Below are positions 9,303 through 17,401 of a stretch of 64,000 nucleotides of DNA, in pieces. The position numbers and the translations under genes were made by a program. Origin of the DNA: Pseudomonas fontis. GTDB taxonomy: Bacteria; Pseudomonadota; Gammaproteobacteria; Pseudomonadales; Pseudomonadaceae. Within the stretch, counting starts at the first letter, position 1. Every line of letters starts with the position of its first letter. Below the pieces are notes generated by a model that was not told the origin of the DNA, ran no database searches, and saw nothing but the letters and a program-made list of their open reading frames with translations. The stretch is from positions 1 to 64,000 of the forward strand of contig NZ_JAMDGY010000080.1 of assembly GCF_028656955.1 (NCBI RefSeq), written 5' to 3'.

Positions 9303-9375
9303 GCATCGCTGGCAAGGCCAGCTCCCACAGTATTAGCAGTACGCAATTTCTGTGGGAGCCGGCCTTGCCGGCGAC
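9303..9375. repeat. inverted REP pair C
   Basis: The left copy (9303-9330) has a GCTGGC-aag-GCCAGC core. The right copy (9351-9375) has a GCCGGC core. The spacer is 20 bases. The two copies therefore differ from each other, yet each keeps its own hairpin pairing. Confidence 0.88.
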
Positions 9376-9386
9376 AGGGCAATAAA

Positions 9387-9419
9387 AAACCCCGCCAGGG
9401 TCAGACCCTGGCGGGGTTT
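9387..9419. terminator. bidirectional terminator between rlmF and hupN
   Basis: A perfect 15-bp stem (9387-9401 with 9405-9419) has a 3-base loop. T-rich tracts follow on both strands (TTTCTTTT on plus, TTTTTTATT on minus), so it serves both convergent genes. Confidence 0.93.
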
Positions 9420-9438
9420 CTTTTGAAGCTGCTTACAA

Positions 9439-9720
9439 TTACTTGTTTACAGCGTCAGTCAGCACTTTGGCTGGAACAAACTTGACGACTTTCTTGGCAG
9501 CGATTTCGATGGCAGCGCCAGTCGAAGGGTTGCGGCCGGTACGGGCTGGACGCTCGGTGATTTTCAGCTTGCCGATACCTGGCAGGGTGATTTCGCTGCC
9601 ATTTTCCAGTTGATCAGCAACGATCTGGCCCAGTTGCTCCAGAGCGTTACGCGCGGTGGTTTTTGGCGCGTCGATAGCTTCAGCGATATCGGCGATCAGT
9701 TGGTCTTTGGTCAATGCCAT
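9439..9720 (-). CDS. hupN: HU family DNA-binding protein (HupN-like)
   Basis: HU proteins are small dimeric nucleoid proteins that bend DNA without sequence specificity. The 93-residue product begins MALTKDQLIADIAEAIDAPK and carries the DNA-arm region with GRNPSTGAAIEIAAKK (residues 63-78), the HU/IHF signature. Its N terminus differs from the HupA (MRKPELAAAIA) and HupB (MNKSELIDAIA) types I recall from Pseudomonas and fits the third HU protein, HupN. AAGGAA precedes the ATG. Divergent from yejK, another nucleoid-associated protein gene. Confidence 0.92.
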   Translation of the reverse strand: MALTKDQLIADIAEAIDAPKTTARNALEQLGQIVADQLENGSEITLPGIGKLKITERPARTGRNPSTGAAIEIAAKKVVKFVPAKVLTDAVNK

Positions 9721-10129
9721 GGTGGTGTTCCTTCCCTAATCAAATTCAGTTGGTTTGCAGAGTGCTGCGTCAGCCATCGACCCGGCCCTGCTGGGGGTAG
9801 AGCGGTCCGGGGTACATCCATTGCCAATCGGGTATGTAGATACACAAAACGGCGTTTGGTTCGACGTGACACAAGCGGTCTGCCAGCAATGCGCCACACG
9901 CGGGGCGCAAGACCGGGCAAAACTACCACAGGAATAGATAAATATCCGCCTAGTAGGCCGCAAATGTTCAGGTTTTTCGGGGGTTTGCACGAAAAAGCGC
10001 AAAAAACTGAACAAAAAACGAACAACCCCTACACGGTTACAACCCAAGTCTCAGCCCACGCCCGCTCCTGGGTTACACTTCACCACTTTGCAGTGCGCCC
10101 AGGCGCGCCCATTTTCGACCGAGAATCCC
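9721..10129. other. hupN-yejK divergent intergenic region
   Basis: These 409 bases lie between the divergent hupN and yejK genes. I see no convincing gene. The middle (about 9960-10030) is A-rich (runs such as AAAAAACTGAACAAAAAACG), suggesting curved DNA or binding of nucleoid proteins upstream of yejK. No clear -35/-10 pair stands out for either gene. Confidence 0.5.
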
Positions 10130-11137
10130 ATGCCGATCCGTCATTGCATCGTCCACCTGATCGACAAGAAACCCGATGGCACCCCTGCCGTGCTGCACGC
10201 TCGCGATACCGAGCTGAGCGAGTCGGCCGCCATCGAAAACCTGCTGGCCGACCTCAACGACAGCTACAACGCCAAACAGGGTAAAGCCTGGGGCTTCTTC
10301 CATGCAGAGTCCGGGGCCCATCCGTTCAGCGGCTGGCTCAAGGAATACCTGGACGCCGGCAGTACCTTCACTGCCTTCAGCCGGGTAGCGGTAGAGCACC
10401 TGCAAAAGCTGATGGAAGAGTCCAACCTGTCGACCGGTGGCCACGTGCTGTTCGCCCACTACCAGCAAGGCATGACCGACTACCTGGCCATCGCCCTGCT
10501 GCACCACAGCGAAGGCGTTGCGGTGAACGCCGAGCTGGACGTGACCCCATCGCGCCACCTGGACCTCGGCCAACTGCACCTGGCCGCGCGCATCAACCTG
10601 TCCGAGTGGCAGAACAACAAGACGTCCAAGCAGTACATCTCGTTCATCAAGGGCAAGAATGGCAAGAAGGTCTCGGAGTACTTCCGCGACTTCATCGGCT
10701 GCCAGGAAGGTGTCGACGGCCCGGGCGAGACCCGCACCCTGCTCAAGGCCTTCAGCGACTTCGTCGAGAGCGAAGATTTGCCTGAAGAAGCTGCCCGCGA
10801 GAAAACCCAGACCCTGGTCGACTACGCCACCAGCCAGACCAAGGCCGGCGAGCCGGTGGCGCTGGAAGAGCTGTCCGGGTTGATCGATGAAGACCGCCCG
10901 CGCGCTTTCTACGAGCACATCCGCAACAAGGACTACGGCCTGTCGCCGGAGATCCCGGCCGACAAGCGCACCCTGAACCAGTTCCGCCGCTTCACCGGGC
11001 GTGCCGAAGGCCTGTCGATCAGCTTTGAAGCGCACCTGCTGGGCTCGAAGATCGAGTACGACGAAGAAGCCGGCACGCTGATCATCAAGGGCCTGCCGAC
11101 GCAGCTGACCGATCAGCTCAAGCGTCGCAAGGACTGA
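10130..11137 (+). CDS. yejK: nucleoid-associated protein YejK/NdpA
   Basis: This 37-kDa nucleoid-associated protein is known from E. coli (NdpA/YejK), where it co-purifies with the nucleoid and modulates topoisomerases. The 335-residue length equals the family norm. The start MPIRHCIVHLIDKK is typical; the extra upstream in-frame codons from 10088 are rejected because the family begins at MPIRH. The gene lies next to hupN, so two nucleoid proteins are divergently encoded here. Its last 20 bases overlap the 3' end of the convergent GIY-YIG gene. Confidence 0.93.
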   Translation: MPIRHCIVHLIDKKPDGTPAVLHARDTELSESAAIENLLADLNDSYNAKQGKAWGFFHAESGAHPFSGWLKEYLDAGSTFTAFSRVAVEHLQKLMEESNLSTGGHVLFAHYQQGMTDYLAIALLHHSEGVAVNAELDVTPSRHLDLGQLHLAARINLSEWQNNKTSKQYISFIKGKNGKKVSEYFRDFIGCQEGVDGPGETRTLLKAFSDFVESEDLPEEAAREKTQTLVDYATSQTKAGEPVALEELSGLIDEDRPRAFYEHIRNKDYGLSPEIPADKRTLNQFRRFTGRAEGLSISFEAHLLGSKIEYDEEAGTLIIKGLPTQLTDQLKRRKD

Positions 11138-11417
11138 CCCCCTGCCAGGAGGCCGCCAAGGCCTCCTTTGCGCGTTTGCGCAGCTTCTTCACCAGGCGCT
11201 CCTGGCGCAGCGCCTCGCCCTTGTCCGGCCATTGCTCGACATACACCAGGGCGACTGCCGGGCTGGTCTTGAAATAGCGCGCGCCAGTGCCTTTCTGATG
11301 GGCAGCAAAGCGCCGCTGCGGGTTGTCGCTGATGCCGCAGTACAACGAACCGTTGGCGGCGCGTACCAGGTAGACGAACCAGGGTTTGGGCGATGGCAGG
11401 GCGATGGATTCGGTCAC
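11118..11417 (-). CDS. GIY-YIG nuclease superfamily protein (UPF0213/YhbQ type)
   Basis: This is a small protein of the stand-alone GIY-YIG group. The fold signature reads WFVYLVRAANGSLYCGISDN, with the catalytic Arg in NPQRRFAAH and a conserved KGTGARYFKT segment. The biological role of the family is not settled; nicking of DNA repair substrates has been suggested for related proteins. I chose the GTG at 11417 (99 residues); a TTG at 11441 would give 107. Neither has a strong ribosome-binding site. Its 3' end overlaps yejK by 20 bases on the opposite strand. Confidence 0.85.
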   Translation of the reverse strand: MTESIALPSPKPWFVYLVRAANGSLYCGISDNPQRRFAAHQKGTGARYFKTSPAVALVYVEQWPDKGEALRQERLVKKLRKRAKEALAASWQGVSPCDA

Positions 11418-11459
11418 GGGCAATTCAAGGCGAGGCGGCAAAGCCGACAGCTTAGCGCC

Positions 11460-11930
11460 TCAGCGGCTGGCCTGGAATGCGCGCAGGCCTTTTGTCGCCT
11501 GCTGACGTACCTTGTCGGCCACCAACGGCGTCCAGCCCAGCAACAGGCCTTTGAAGCCCAGTGCCTGACGCGACCAACGCCACAGGTTGAAACTGTCGTG
11601 GTGCTCGCAGATCTTGCCATCGCGGAAAGTGAAGCGGGCCTGGATGTCGTTGACCACGGTGCGCCCGGTCTGGCGGAACAGGTAGGTGGCCACCCAGTGG
11701 GCGCCGCCGCTGCGCTCGTCGGCGCGCACGTTGTCGAAGGTCAGGGAGAAGTCTTGCGCGCGACTGGCAAGCATGCGCCACATGTCGCCGGCATCCTTGC
11801 CACGCAGGGTGCCGAAGGCCGGGTCGCTGAATACCACGTCGTCGGTATAGCAGGCCACCATGGCTTCGGCGTCCAGACGCTGGAAGGCCTGGTAGAAGCG
11901 GGTGATCAGTTCGCTGTGGGCTTCGCTCAT
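11460..11930 (-). CDS. NTF2-like / SnoaL-like domain protein
   Basis: The 156-residue protein starts MSEAHSELITRFYQAFQRLDAEAM. It has the hallmark cone-shaped fold pattern: an N-terminal helix with FYQAFQRLDAEAMVACYTDDVVFSDPAFG, then several beta strands (HWVATYLFRQTGRTVVNDIQARFTFRDGKICEHHDSFNLW). The NTF2 fold covers ketosteroid isomerases, polyketide cyclases and many proteins of unknown role, so no substrate is assigned. The upstream in-frame codons to 11999 are not supported. Confidence 0.85.
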   Translation of the reverse strand: MSEAHSELITRFYQAFQRLDAEAMVACYTDDVVFSDPAFGTLRGKDAGDMWRMLASRAQDFSLTFDNVRADERSGGAHWVATYLFRQTGRTVVNDIQARFTFRDGKICEHHDSFNLWRWSRQALGFKGLLLGWTPLVADKVRQQATKGLRAFQASR

Positions 11931-12042
11931 GGGCAGGGTCCGTTTACCTGTGGGGAGGCCTGCACGATAGTCGTGGCGATGGGGAAATGCCACGGGCATT
12001 TATCTGGCGAATATCCGGACAAGCCCGCGATGCCTTTAAAGG

Positions 12043-13326
12043 TCAGACCTTCTCGCTGGTCACCTGCACTTGCAGCGCCCGCCCGGCCTTCAGGCCGAAG
12101 CCGATCGCTGCCACGCCCAGCACCGCGAAAATCCAGCCCACTGCCGCCCAGCCATCGGTCAAGTCGTGCACCAGCCCGACCGCGAACGGGCCCATCGAGG
12201 CCAGCGTATACCCCACGCCCTGGGCCATGCTCGACAGATTGGCGGCCACATGCGAGTCCTTCGAGCGCAGCACGATCAAGGTCAGCGCCAACGCGAAGGC
12301 ACCACCCTGCCCCAACCCCAGCACCACCGCCCAGCCCCAGAGGCCATCGAGCGGGGCATACAGGCAACCGAACAGCCCGCCCAGGGTCAGCAGCATCACC
12401 ACGACAATCGCCAGGCGTTGATCCTTGCCACGCGTCGCCAGCCAGGGGGCGCTCAGCGAACTGATCAACTGCACGATCACCGAGCCGGACAACACCAGCC
12501 CTGCCTGGGTCGGGGTCAAGCCCCGGCCGATCAGGATCGACGGCAACCAGCCGAACACGATATACGCCAGCGACGACTGCAAGCCCATGTACAGCGTGAC
12601 CTGCCAGGCCAACGGATCACGCCACAACCCGCGCACCCGGTAAGCGACCCGATGGGCTCCATGCCCATGACGCGCTTGCGGCAGCCAGAACAACGCAGCG
12701 ATCAGCGCTGGCACCAGCCAGAAGCCCAGCCCGACTTCCCAGCTTTGCCCGAAATGCTGGCTCAGCGGCACGCTCGCCCCCGCCGCAAGTGCCGCGCCCA
12801 GGCACAGCGCCATGGTGTAGACCCCGGTCAGGGCCCCGGCCTGCTTGGGGAAGTCACGCTTGACGATCCCCGGCAGCAGTACGCCAATGATGCCGATACT
12901 GGCCCCTGCCACCAGGCTGCCGGCAAACACCCCCACACTGCCGGCCGAACTGCGCAGGGCAATGCCGGCGGCCAGCATCAGGAGGATCCCGAGGATCACC
13001 CGCTCAGCGCCAAAACGCCGTGCCAGAATCGGCGCCAACGGTGCGAACAACCCCAGGCAAAGCACCGGCAAGGTGGTCAGCAAGCCTGCCTGCGAGCCAT
13101 TCAAGCCCAGGCTCTCGGAAACCTGGCTGAGCAACGGCGCCATGCTCGATAGCGCCGGACGCAGGTTCAGCGCCACCAGCACCAGCCCGAGCAGCAACAG
13201 CCACGGCCGCTGCAACAGCACCGTTTGCTGTTGCACCTTGGCATCGTCGGCTTCGGCGTCGATCAGCAGTTGTTCAAGTTCGGGCCCTGGGCTGGGCGGC
13301 GGGGTGCGGGCGGTGTCTTGAGCCAT
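12043..13326 (-). CDS. MFS transporter, CynX/NimT (cyanate/2-nitroimidazole) family
   Basis: This is an inner-membrane major facilitator of about 12 membrane segments. The stretch LLLGLVLVALNLRPALSSMAPLL and the early 'LNLRPA' motif are typical of the CynX/NimT group, whose characterised members move cyanate or 2-nitroimidazole. The true substrate is unknown. A soluble N-terminal extension of about 35 residues (Pro-rich, then acidic) precedes the first helix. The start is taken at the ATG at 13326 (427 residues); an ATG at 13350 would add eight residues. It lies directly downstream of a GntR-family regulator gene (13340-13990) that probably controls it. Confidence 0.87.
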   Translation of the reverse strand: MAQDTARTPPPSPGPELEQLLIDAEADDAKVQQQTVLLQRPWLLLLGLVLVALNLRPALSSMAPLLSQVSESLGLNGSQAGLLTTLPVLCLGLFAPLAPILARRFGAERVILGILLMLAAGIALRSSAGSVGVFAGSLVAGASIGIIGVLLPGIVKRDFPKQAGALTGVYTMALCLGAALAAGASVPLSQHFGQSWEVGLGFWLVPALIAALFWLPQARHGHGAHRVAYRVRGLWRDPLAWQVTLYMGLQSSLAYIVFGWLPSILIGRGLTPTQAGLVLSGSVIVQLISSLSAPWLATRGKDQRLAIVVVMLLTLGGLFGCLYAPLDGLWGWAVVLGLGQGGAFALALTLIVLRSKDSHVAANLSSMAQGVGYTLASMGPFAVGLVHDLTDGWAAVGWIFAVLGVAAIGFGLKAGRALQVQVTSEKV

Positions 13327-13339
13327 GGCAGTCTCGCAG

Positions 13340-13990
13340 TCAAGGTTCATTGATCAGGGTCCGGCTGAGGGCCTTGGCCCGCTCCGGATCGCGTTGTTCG
13401 ACGGCATCGAGGATGTCGCGGTGCAGGTCGAGCACCGGCTGGCGCCGGGGGCCTTCGCTCATGCTGTGGTGCAGGGCGCTGGCCAGGACCGCGGAGAAGT
13501 AACGGTACAACTCGCTCAAGGCCGGATTGTGCGCGGCATCGACCAGACACTGGTGGAACACCAGGTCGTATGCGATGTAGGTGTCGGCTTCGCCCTGGAA
13601 GTGCGCGCTGATACCGGCCAGGGCCTCGTGCAAAGCCACGAGGTCGGCATCGGTACGGCGCACTGCCGCCAGGCCGATCGCTTCGCTTTCAAGGATGTGC
13701 CGTGCTTCGCGCGCCTGCGCCAAGCTGCAACGGGACAAGGCCTGGACGGCCAGCAGCGGGTCGACGCAGGCCCGCAGGTAGCTGCCGTCGCCCTGGCGGA
13801 CCTCGACCAGGCCACTGAAGGCCAGCACACGCATGGCTTCCCGCACGGTGTTGCGGCTGATGCCGAGCTCCATTGCCAGCTCGGGCTCGGTCGGTAAACG
13901 CTGGCCAACCGCCCAGGCGCCACGGGCGATACGCTCGCGCAACTGCTCGACGGCTTGCTCGACCAGGGAGCGCTTGATGATCTGCGGCAT
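13340..13990 (-). CDS. GntR family regulator, FadR/FCD subfamily
   Basis: This is a DNA-binding repressor or activator. The N-terminal winged helix-turn-helix has the signature RLPTEPELAMELGISRNTVREAMRVLAFSGLVEVRQGDGSYL (about residues 31-73). The C-terminal all-helical FCD domain carries a plausible metal/ligand site (HNPALSELYRYF, later HRDILDAVEQRD). The start is set at the ATG at 13990 (MPQIIKRS, 216 residues); a TTG at 14002 is the alternative. The stop is 13 bases from the MFS start, so the two genes form an operon and the transporter's substrate may be the effector. Confidence 0.88.
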   Translation of the reverse strand: MPQIIKRSLVEQAVEQLRERIARGAWAVGQRLPTEPELAMELGISRNTVREAMRVLAFSGLVEVRQGDGSYLRACVDPLLAVQALSRCSLAQAREARHILESEAIGLAAVRRTDADLVALHEALAGISAHFQGEADTYIAYDLVFHQCLVDAAHNPALSELYRYFSAVLASALHHSMSEGPRRQPVLDLHRDILDAVEQRDPERAKALSRTLINEP

Positions 13991-14054
13991 GTTTACATCC
14001 AATCATCGGATGAATTTGAATGGCCGAGGTTAAACCTTTGCAGCCTGTGAATGC

Positions 14055-14131
14055 AATCGCCGGCAAGCCCGGCTCCCACAAGGCTCGCAGTGTTTTTGCG
14101 ATCCTTGTGGGAGCCGGCCTTGCCGGCGATT
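14055..14131. repeat. inverted REP pair D
   Basis: Copies at 14055-14083 and 14103-14131 (29 bases each) are inverted with a 19-base spacer. They sit between the GntR gene start and the hisC stop codon. Confidence 0.9.
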
Positions 14132-14150
14132 AGGTGCGACGCGGTGCTGC

Positions 14151-15197
14151 TTAGTTCAACGCATCCAGCAACGCCTGGTTCTGCTCTGGCGTACCGATGG
14201 TGATCCGCAGGAACTGGGCAATCCGTTCCTGCTTGAAGTGCCGCACGATCACCCCCTGCTCACGCACCCGCGCAGCAATGGCCGCCGCGTCCTGCTGCGG
14301 ATGACGGGCAAAGATGAAGTTGGCCGCCGAAGGCAGCACCTCGAACCCACGCGCCGTCAGCTCCCGCACCAGCAATTCGCGGCTTTGGATGACCTTGCGG
14401 CACGTCTCGTCAAAGTACTCACGGTCTTCGAACGCCGCCGCCGCGCCGACAATTGCCATGCGATCCAGCGGGTAGGAGTTGAAGCTGTTCTTGATCCGCT
14501 CCAGCGCCTCGATCAAGTCCGGGTGCCCCACCGCCAGGCCAACCCGCAGCCCCGCCAGGGAGCGCGACTTGGACAGCGTCTGGGTAACCAGCAGGTTCGG
14601 GTACTGATCCACCAGGCTAATGGCGGTCTGCCCGCCGAAATCGATATAGGCCTCATCGACCACCACTACCGAGTCCGGGTTGGCCTTGAGCAGTTGTTCG
14701 ATGGCTTCCAGTGCCAGCAGGCAACCGGTCGGCGCGTTCGGGTTGGGGAAGATGATCCCGCCGTTGGCGCGCTGATAGTCCTCGACACGGATCTGGAACT
14801 GCTCGTCCAGCGCCACCGCTTCGAACGGGATGCCATACAGGCCGCAGTACACCGGATAGAAGCTGTAGCTGATGTCCGGGAACAGCAGCGGCGCACCGTG
14901 CTGGAACAGCCCGTGGAAGATGTGCGCAAGCACCTCGTCCGAACCGTTGCCCAGGAATACCTGGTTGCCCTGCACGCCGTAATACTCGGCAACGGCCTGC
15001 TTAAGGACGTCACTGTTCGGGTCCGGGTACAGGCGCAGGTTGTCGTTCAGCTCGCCGCGCATGGCTTCCAGCGCCTTGGGCGAGGGACCATACGGGTTTT
15101 CGTTGGTGTTCAGCTTGACCAGTTTGGCCAGCTTCGGCTGCTCACCCGGCACGTAAGGCACCAGGTCCTTGACGAAGGGGCTCCAGAATTTGCTCAT
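14151..15197 (-). CDS. hisC: histidinol-phosphate aminotransferase
   Basis: HisC is a PLP enzyme that converts imidazole acetol phosphate and glutamate to histidinol phosphate, the eighth step of histidine synthesis. The 348-residue protein is a fold-type I aminotransferase. The PLP lysine is K210 in TQTLSKSRSLAGLRVG, and NPNAPTG (residues 152-158) and DEAYIDF (181-187) are the cofactor-contact motifs. It is the last gene of the leftward murA-hisG-hisD-hisC series, only 3 bases after the hisD stop codon. Confidence 0.96.
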   Translation of the reverse strand: MSKFWSPFVKDLVPYVPGEQPKLAKLVKLNTNENPYGPSPKALEAMRGELNDNLRLYPDPNSDVLKQAVAEYYGVQGNQVFLGNGSDEVLAHIFHGLFQHGAPLLFPDISYSFYPVYCGLYGIPFEAVALDEQFQIRVEDYQRANGGIIFPNPNAPTGCLLALEAIEQLLKANPDSVVVVDEAYIDFGGQTAISLVDQYPNLLVTQTLSKSRSLAGLRVGLAVGHPDLIEALERIKNSFNSYPLDRMAIVGAAAAFEDREYFDETCRKVIQSRELLVRELTARGFEVLPSAANFIFARHPQQDAAAIAARVREQGVIVRHFKQERIAQFLRITIGTPEQNQALLDALN

Positions 15198-15200
15198 TGT

Positions 15201-16529
15201 TCAGTTCCCCTGTTGATCGTCGGCAAGGATGCGGTATTCGGCGCTACGGGCGTGGGCACTCAGCGATTCGCCACGGGCCAGTACCGAAGCGGTCTTGCCC
15301 AGTTCCGATGCACCCTGCTCGGAGCAGAAGATGATCGACGAACGCTTCTGGAAGTCATACACCCCCAGCGGCGAGGAGAACCGCGCGGTGCCGGAGGTCG
15401 GCAACACGTGGTTAGGGCCTGCGCAATAGTCACCCAGCGCTTCGCTGGTGTGGCGGCCCATGAAGATCGCACCGGCGTGGCGGATCTGCGGCAGCCAGGC
15501 CTGCGGGTCGGCCACCGACAACTCCAGGTGCTCCGGGGCAATGCGGTTGGCCACTTCGATGGCCTGGGCCATGTCGCGCACATGGATCAACGCACCACGG
15601 CCATTGATCGAGGTGCGGATGATCTCGGCACGCTCCATGGTTGGCAGCAGCTTGTCGATGCTCGCAGCAACCTTGTCGAGGAACGCCGCGTCCGGGCTGA
15701 CCAGGATCGACTGGGCATCTTCATCGTGCTCGGCCTGGGAGAACAGGTCCATGGCGATCCAGTCCGGGTCGGTCTGGCCGTCACACACCACAAGGATCTC
15801 CGACGGGCCGGCGATCATGTCGATACCGACCTGGCCGAACACATGGCGCTTGGCCGTGGCCACATAGATGTTGCCCGGGCCGACCACCTTGTCCACCTTC
15901 GGCACGCTTTCGGTGCCATAGGCCAGGGCCGTAACGGCCTGGGCGCCACCGATGGTGAAGACCCGGTCGACACCGGCAATGCAGGCCGCCGCCAGCACCA
16001 ACTCGTTGATTTCACCACGCGGGGTCGGCACGACCATCACCACCTCGCCCACACCGGCCACCTTGGCCGGGATCGCGTTCATCAGTACCGACGACGGGTA
16101 GGACGCCTTGCCACCCGGTACATACAGGCCGGCACGGTCCAGCGGCGTGACTTTCTGGCCCAGCACGGTGCCATCGGCCTCGGTGTAGGTCCAGGAATCC
16201 TGCTTCTGCTTCTCGTGGTAGATGCGCACGCGGGTCGCGGCTTTTTCCAGCGCTTCACGCTGCACCGGGGTGATACGGGTCAGCGCCAGTTCCAGGCGCT
16301 CGCGCCCCAGGATCAGGTCGTTGATCGAGGTTGCCTGAACGCCGTCGAAACGCTGGGTGAATTCCACCAGGGCGGCATCGCCACGCTCACGCACGGCCTT
16401 GATGATGTCCAGCACCCGCTGGTTGACCGACTCGTCGGACACGCTTTCCCAGCTCAGCAGATGATCCAGATGTCGGGCGAAATCCGGGTCAGCGGCGTTG
16501 AGACGGCGAATTGCAGTGGACGTGGTCAT
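15201..16529 (-). CDS. hisD: histidinol dehydrogenase
   Basis: HisD is a zinc- and NAD-dependent enzyme that oxidises histidinol to histidine in two steps. The 442-residue protein has the family landmarks: YVPGGKASYPSSVLMNAIPAKVAGV, the long stretch ending IAGPSEILVV, and the catalytic glutamate-histidine pair in APEHLELSV. The start ATG is at 16529 (MTTSTAIRRLNAADPDF). A 126-base gap separates it from hisG upstream, longer than in tightly packed his operons. Confidence 0.97.
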   Translation of the reverse strand: MTTSTAIRRLNAADPDFARHLDHLLSWESVSDESVNQRVLDIIKAVRERGDAALVEFTQRFDGVQATSINDLILGRERLELALTRITPVQREALEKAATRVRIYHEKQKQDSWTYTEADGTVLGQKVTPLDRAGLYVPGGKASYPSSVLMNAIPAKVAGVGEVVMVVPTPRGEINELVLAAACIAGVDRVFTIGGAQAVTALAYGTESVPKVDKVVGPGNIYVATAKRHVFGQVGIDMIAGPSEILVVCDGQTDPDWIAMDLFSQAEHDEDAQSILVSPDAAFLDKVAASIDKLLPTMERAEIIRTSINGRGALIHVRDMAQAIEVANRIAPEHLELSVADPQAWLPQIRHAGAIFMGRHTSEALGDYCAGPNHVLPTSGTARFSSPLGVYDFQKRSSIIFCSEQGASELGKTASVLARGESLSAHARSAEYRILADDQQGN

Positions 16530-16655
16530 AGCGAGGGCCTCGATAAATGGCGATTGCTCAGGCGCCCTAAGCTACCAGTCCATCCGCGCGGGCACCCGAG
16601 AGAGTTGGCTATGACGCGGATAGACGGGCGCGACAGCGAAGGTCGCGCGCAGAGG

Positions 16656-17291
16656 TCAGCCGCGGTGTCGCGATTCGACAGCCTGGCGCAGGGTGTCGAT
16701 CAGGCTCTGGATACGGGCGTGCTGCATCTTCATCGATGCCTTGTTGACCACCAGGCGAGAGCTGATGGTGGCAATCATTTCCTGGGGTTCCAGGCCGTTT
16801 GCACGCAGGGTGTTGCCGGTGTCGACAACGTCGATGATCTTGTCGGCAAGGTTGATCAGTGGCGCCAACTCCATCGAGCCATACAGCTTGATGATGTCGA
16901 CCTGACGGCCCTGCTCGGCGTAGTAGCGCTTGGCAACGTTGACGAATTTGGTCGCCACGCGCAGACGGCCTTTAGGCTCGGGGGCACCAATGGCGCCGGC
17001 GGTCATCAGCTTGCACTGGGCAATCTGCAGGTCCAGGGGCTCGTACAGGCCCTGGCCACCGTATTCCATCAACACATCCTTGCCGGCTACACCCAGATCG
17101 GCGGCGCCATGCTCGACATAAGTCGGCACGTCGGTGGCCCGCACGATCAGCAGGCGCACGTCGTCCTGGGTCGTGGGGATGATCAGTTTGCGGCTTTTAT
17201 CCGGATTCTCGGTAGGCACGATGCCCGCTTCCGCCAGTAACGGCAGGGTATCGTCGAGAATGCGGCCTTTGGACAGCGCGATGGTCAACAT
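16656..17291 (-). CDS. hisG: ATP phosphoribosyltransferase, short form
   Basis: HisG catalyses the first, feedback-controlled step of histidine synthesis (ATP + PRPP). At 211 residues it is the short form, which lacks the C-terminal regulatory domain and needs the HisZ subunit, not found in this window. It starts MLTIALSKGRILDDTLPLL; the PRPP-binding segment DIIDVVDTGNTLRANGL-like is at about residues 152-168. The short hairpin GCGGCT-AAA-AGCCGC (17311-17325) lies 20 bases upstream of its start in the murA-hisG gap. Confidence 0.96.
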   Translation of the reverse strand: MLTIALSKGRILDDTLPLLAEAGIVPTENPDKSRKLIIPTTQDDVRLLIVRATDVPTYVEHGAADLGVAGKDVLMEYGGQGLYEPLDLQIAQCKLMTAGAIGAPEPKGRLRVATKFVNVAKRYYAEQGRQVDIIKLYGSMELAPLINLADKIIDVVDTGNTLRANGLEPQEMIATISSRLVVNKASMKMQHARIQSLIDTLRQAVESRHRG

Positions 17292-17401
17292 GGGAAACGT
17301 CGGTCCTTATGCGGCTAAAAGCCGCCGGGTCCCAGACGGTACCCGACGGCCATCAATTCGGTCCAGCAAAATCTGGGCGCGTCCTTGCGCCCTTTGGCAG
17401 G

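Noticed and set aside
14238..17240. 1000-residue open frame antisense to hisC-hisD-hisG
   Set aside because: It runs across three well-supported genes and two gaps, with His/Arg/Gln-rich shadow composition typical of antisense frames in GC-rich DNA.
17311..17325. GCGGCT-AAA-AGCCGC hairpin ahead of hisG as a his attenuator
   Set aside because: No His-rich leader peptide and no T-run are present; it is only a small stem.
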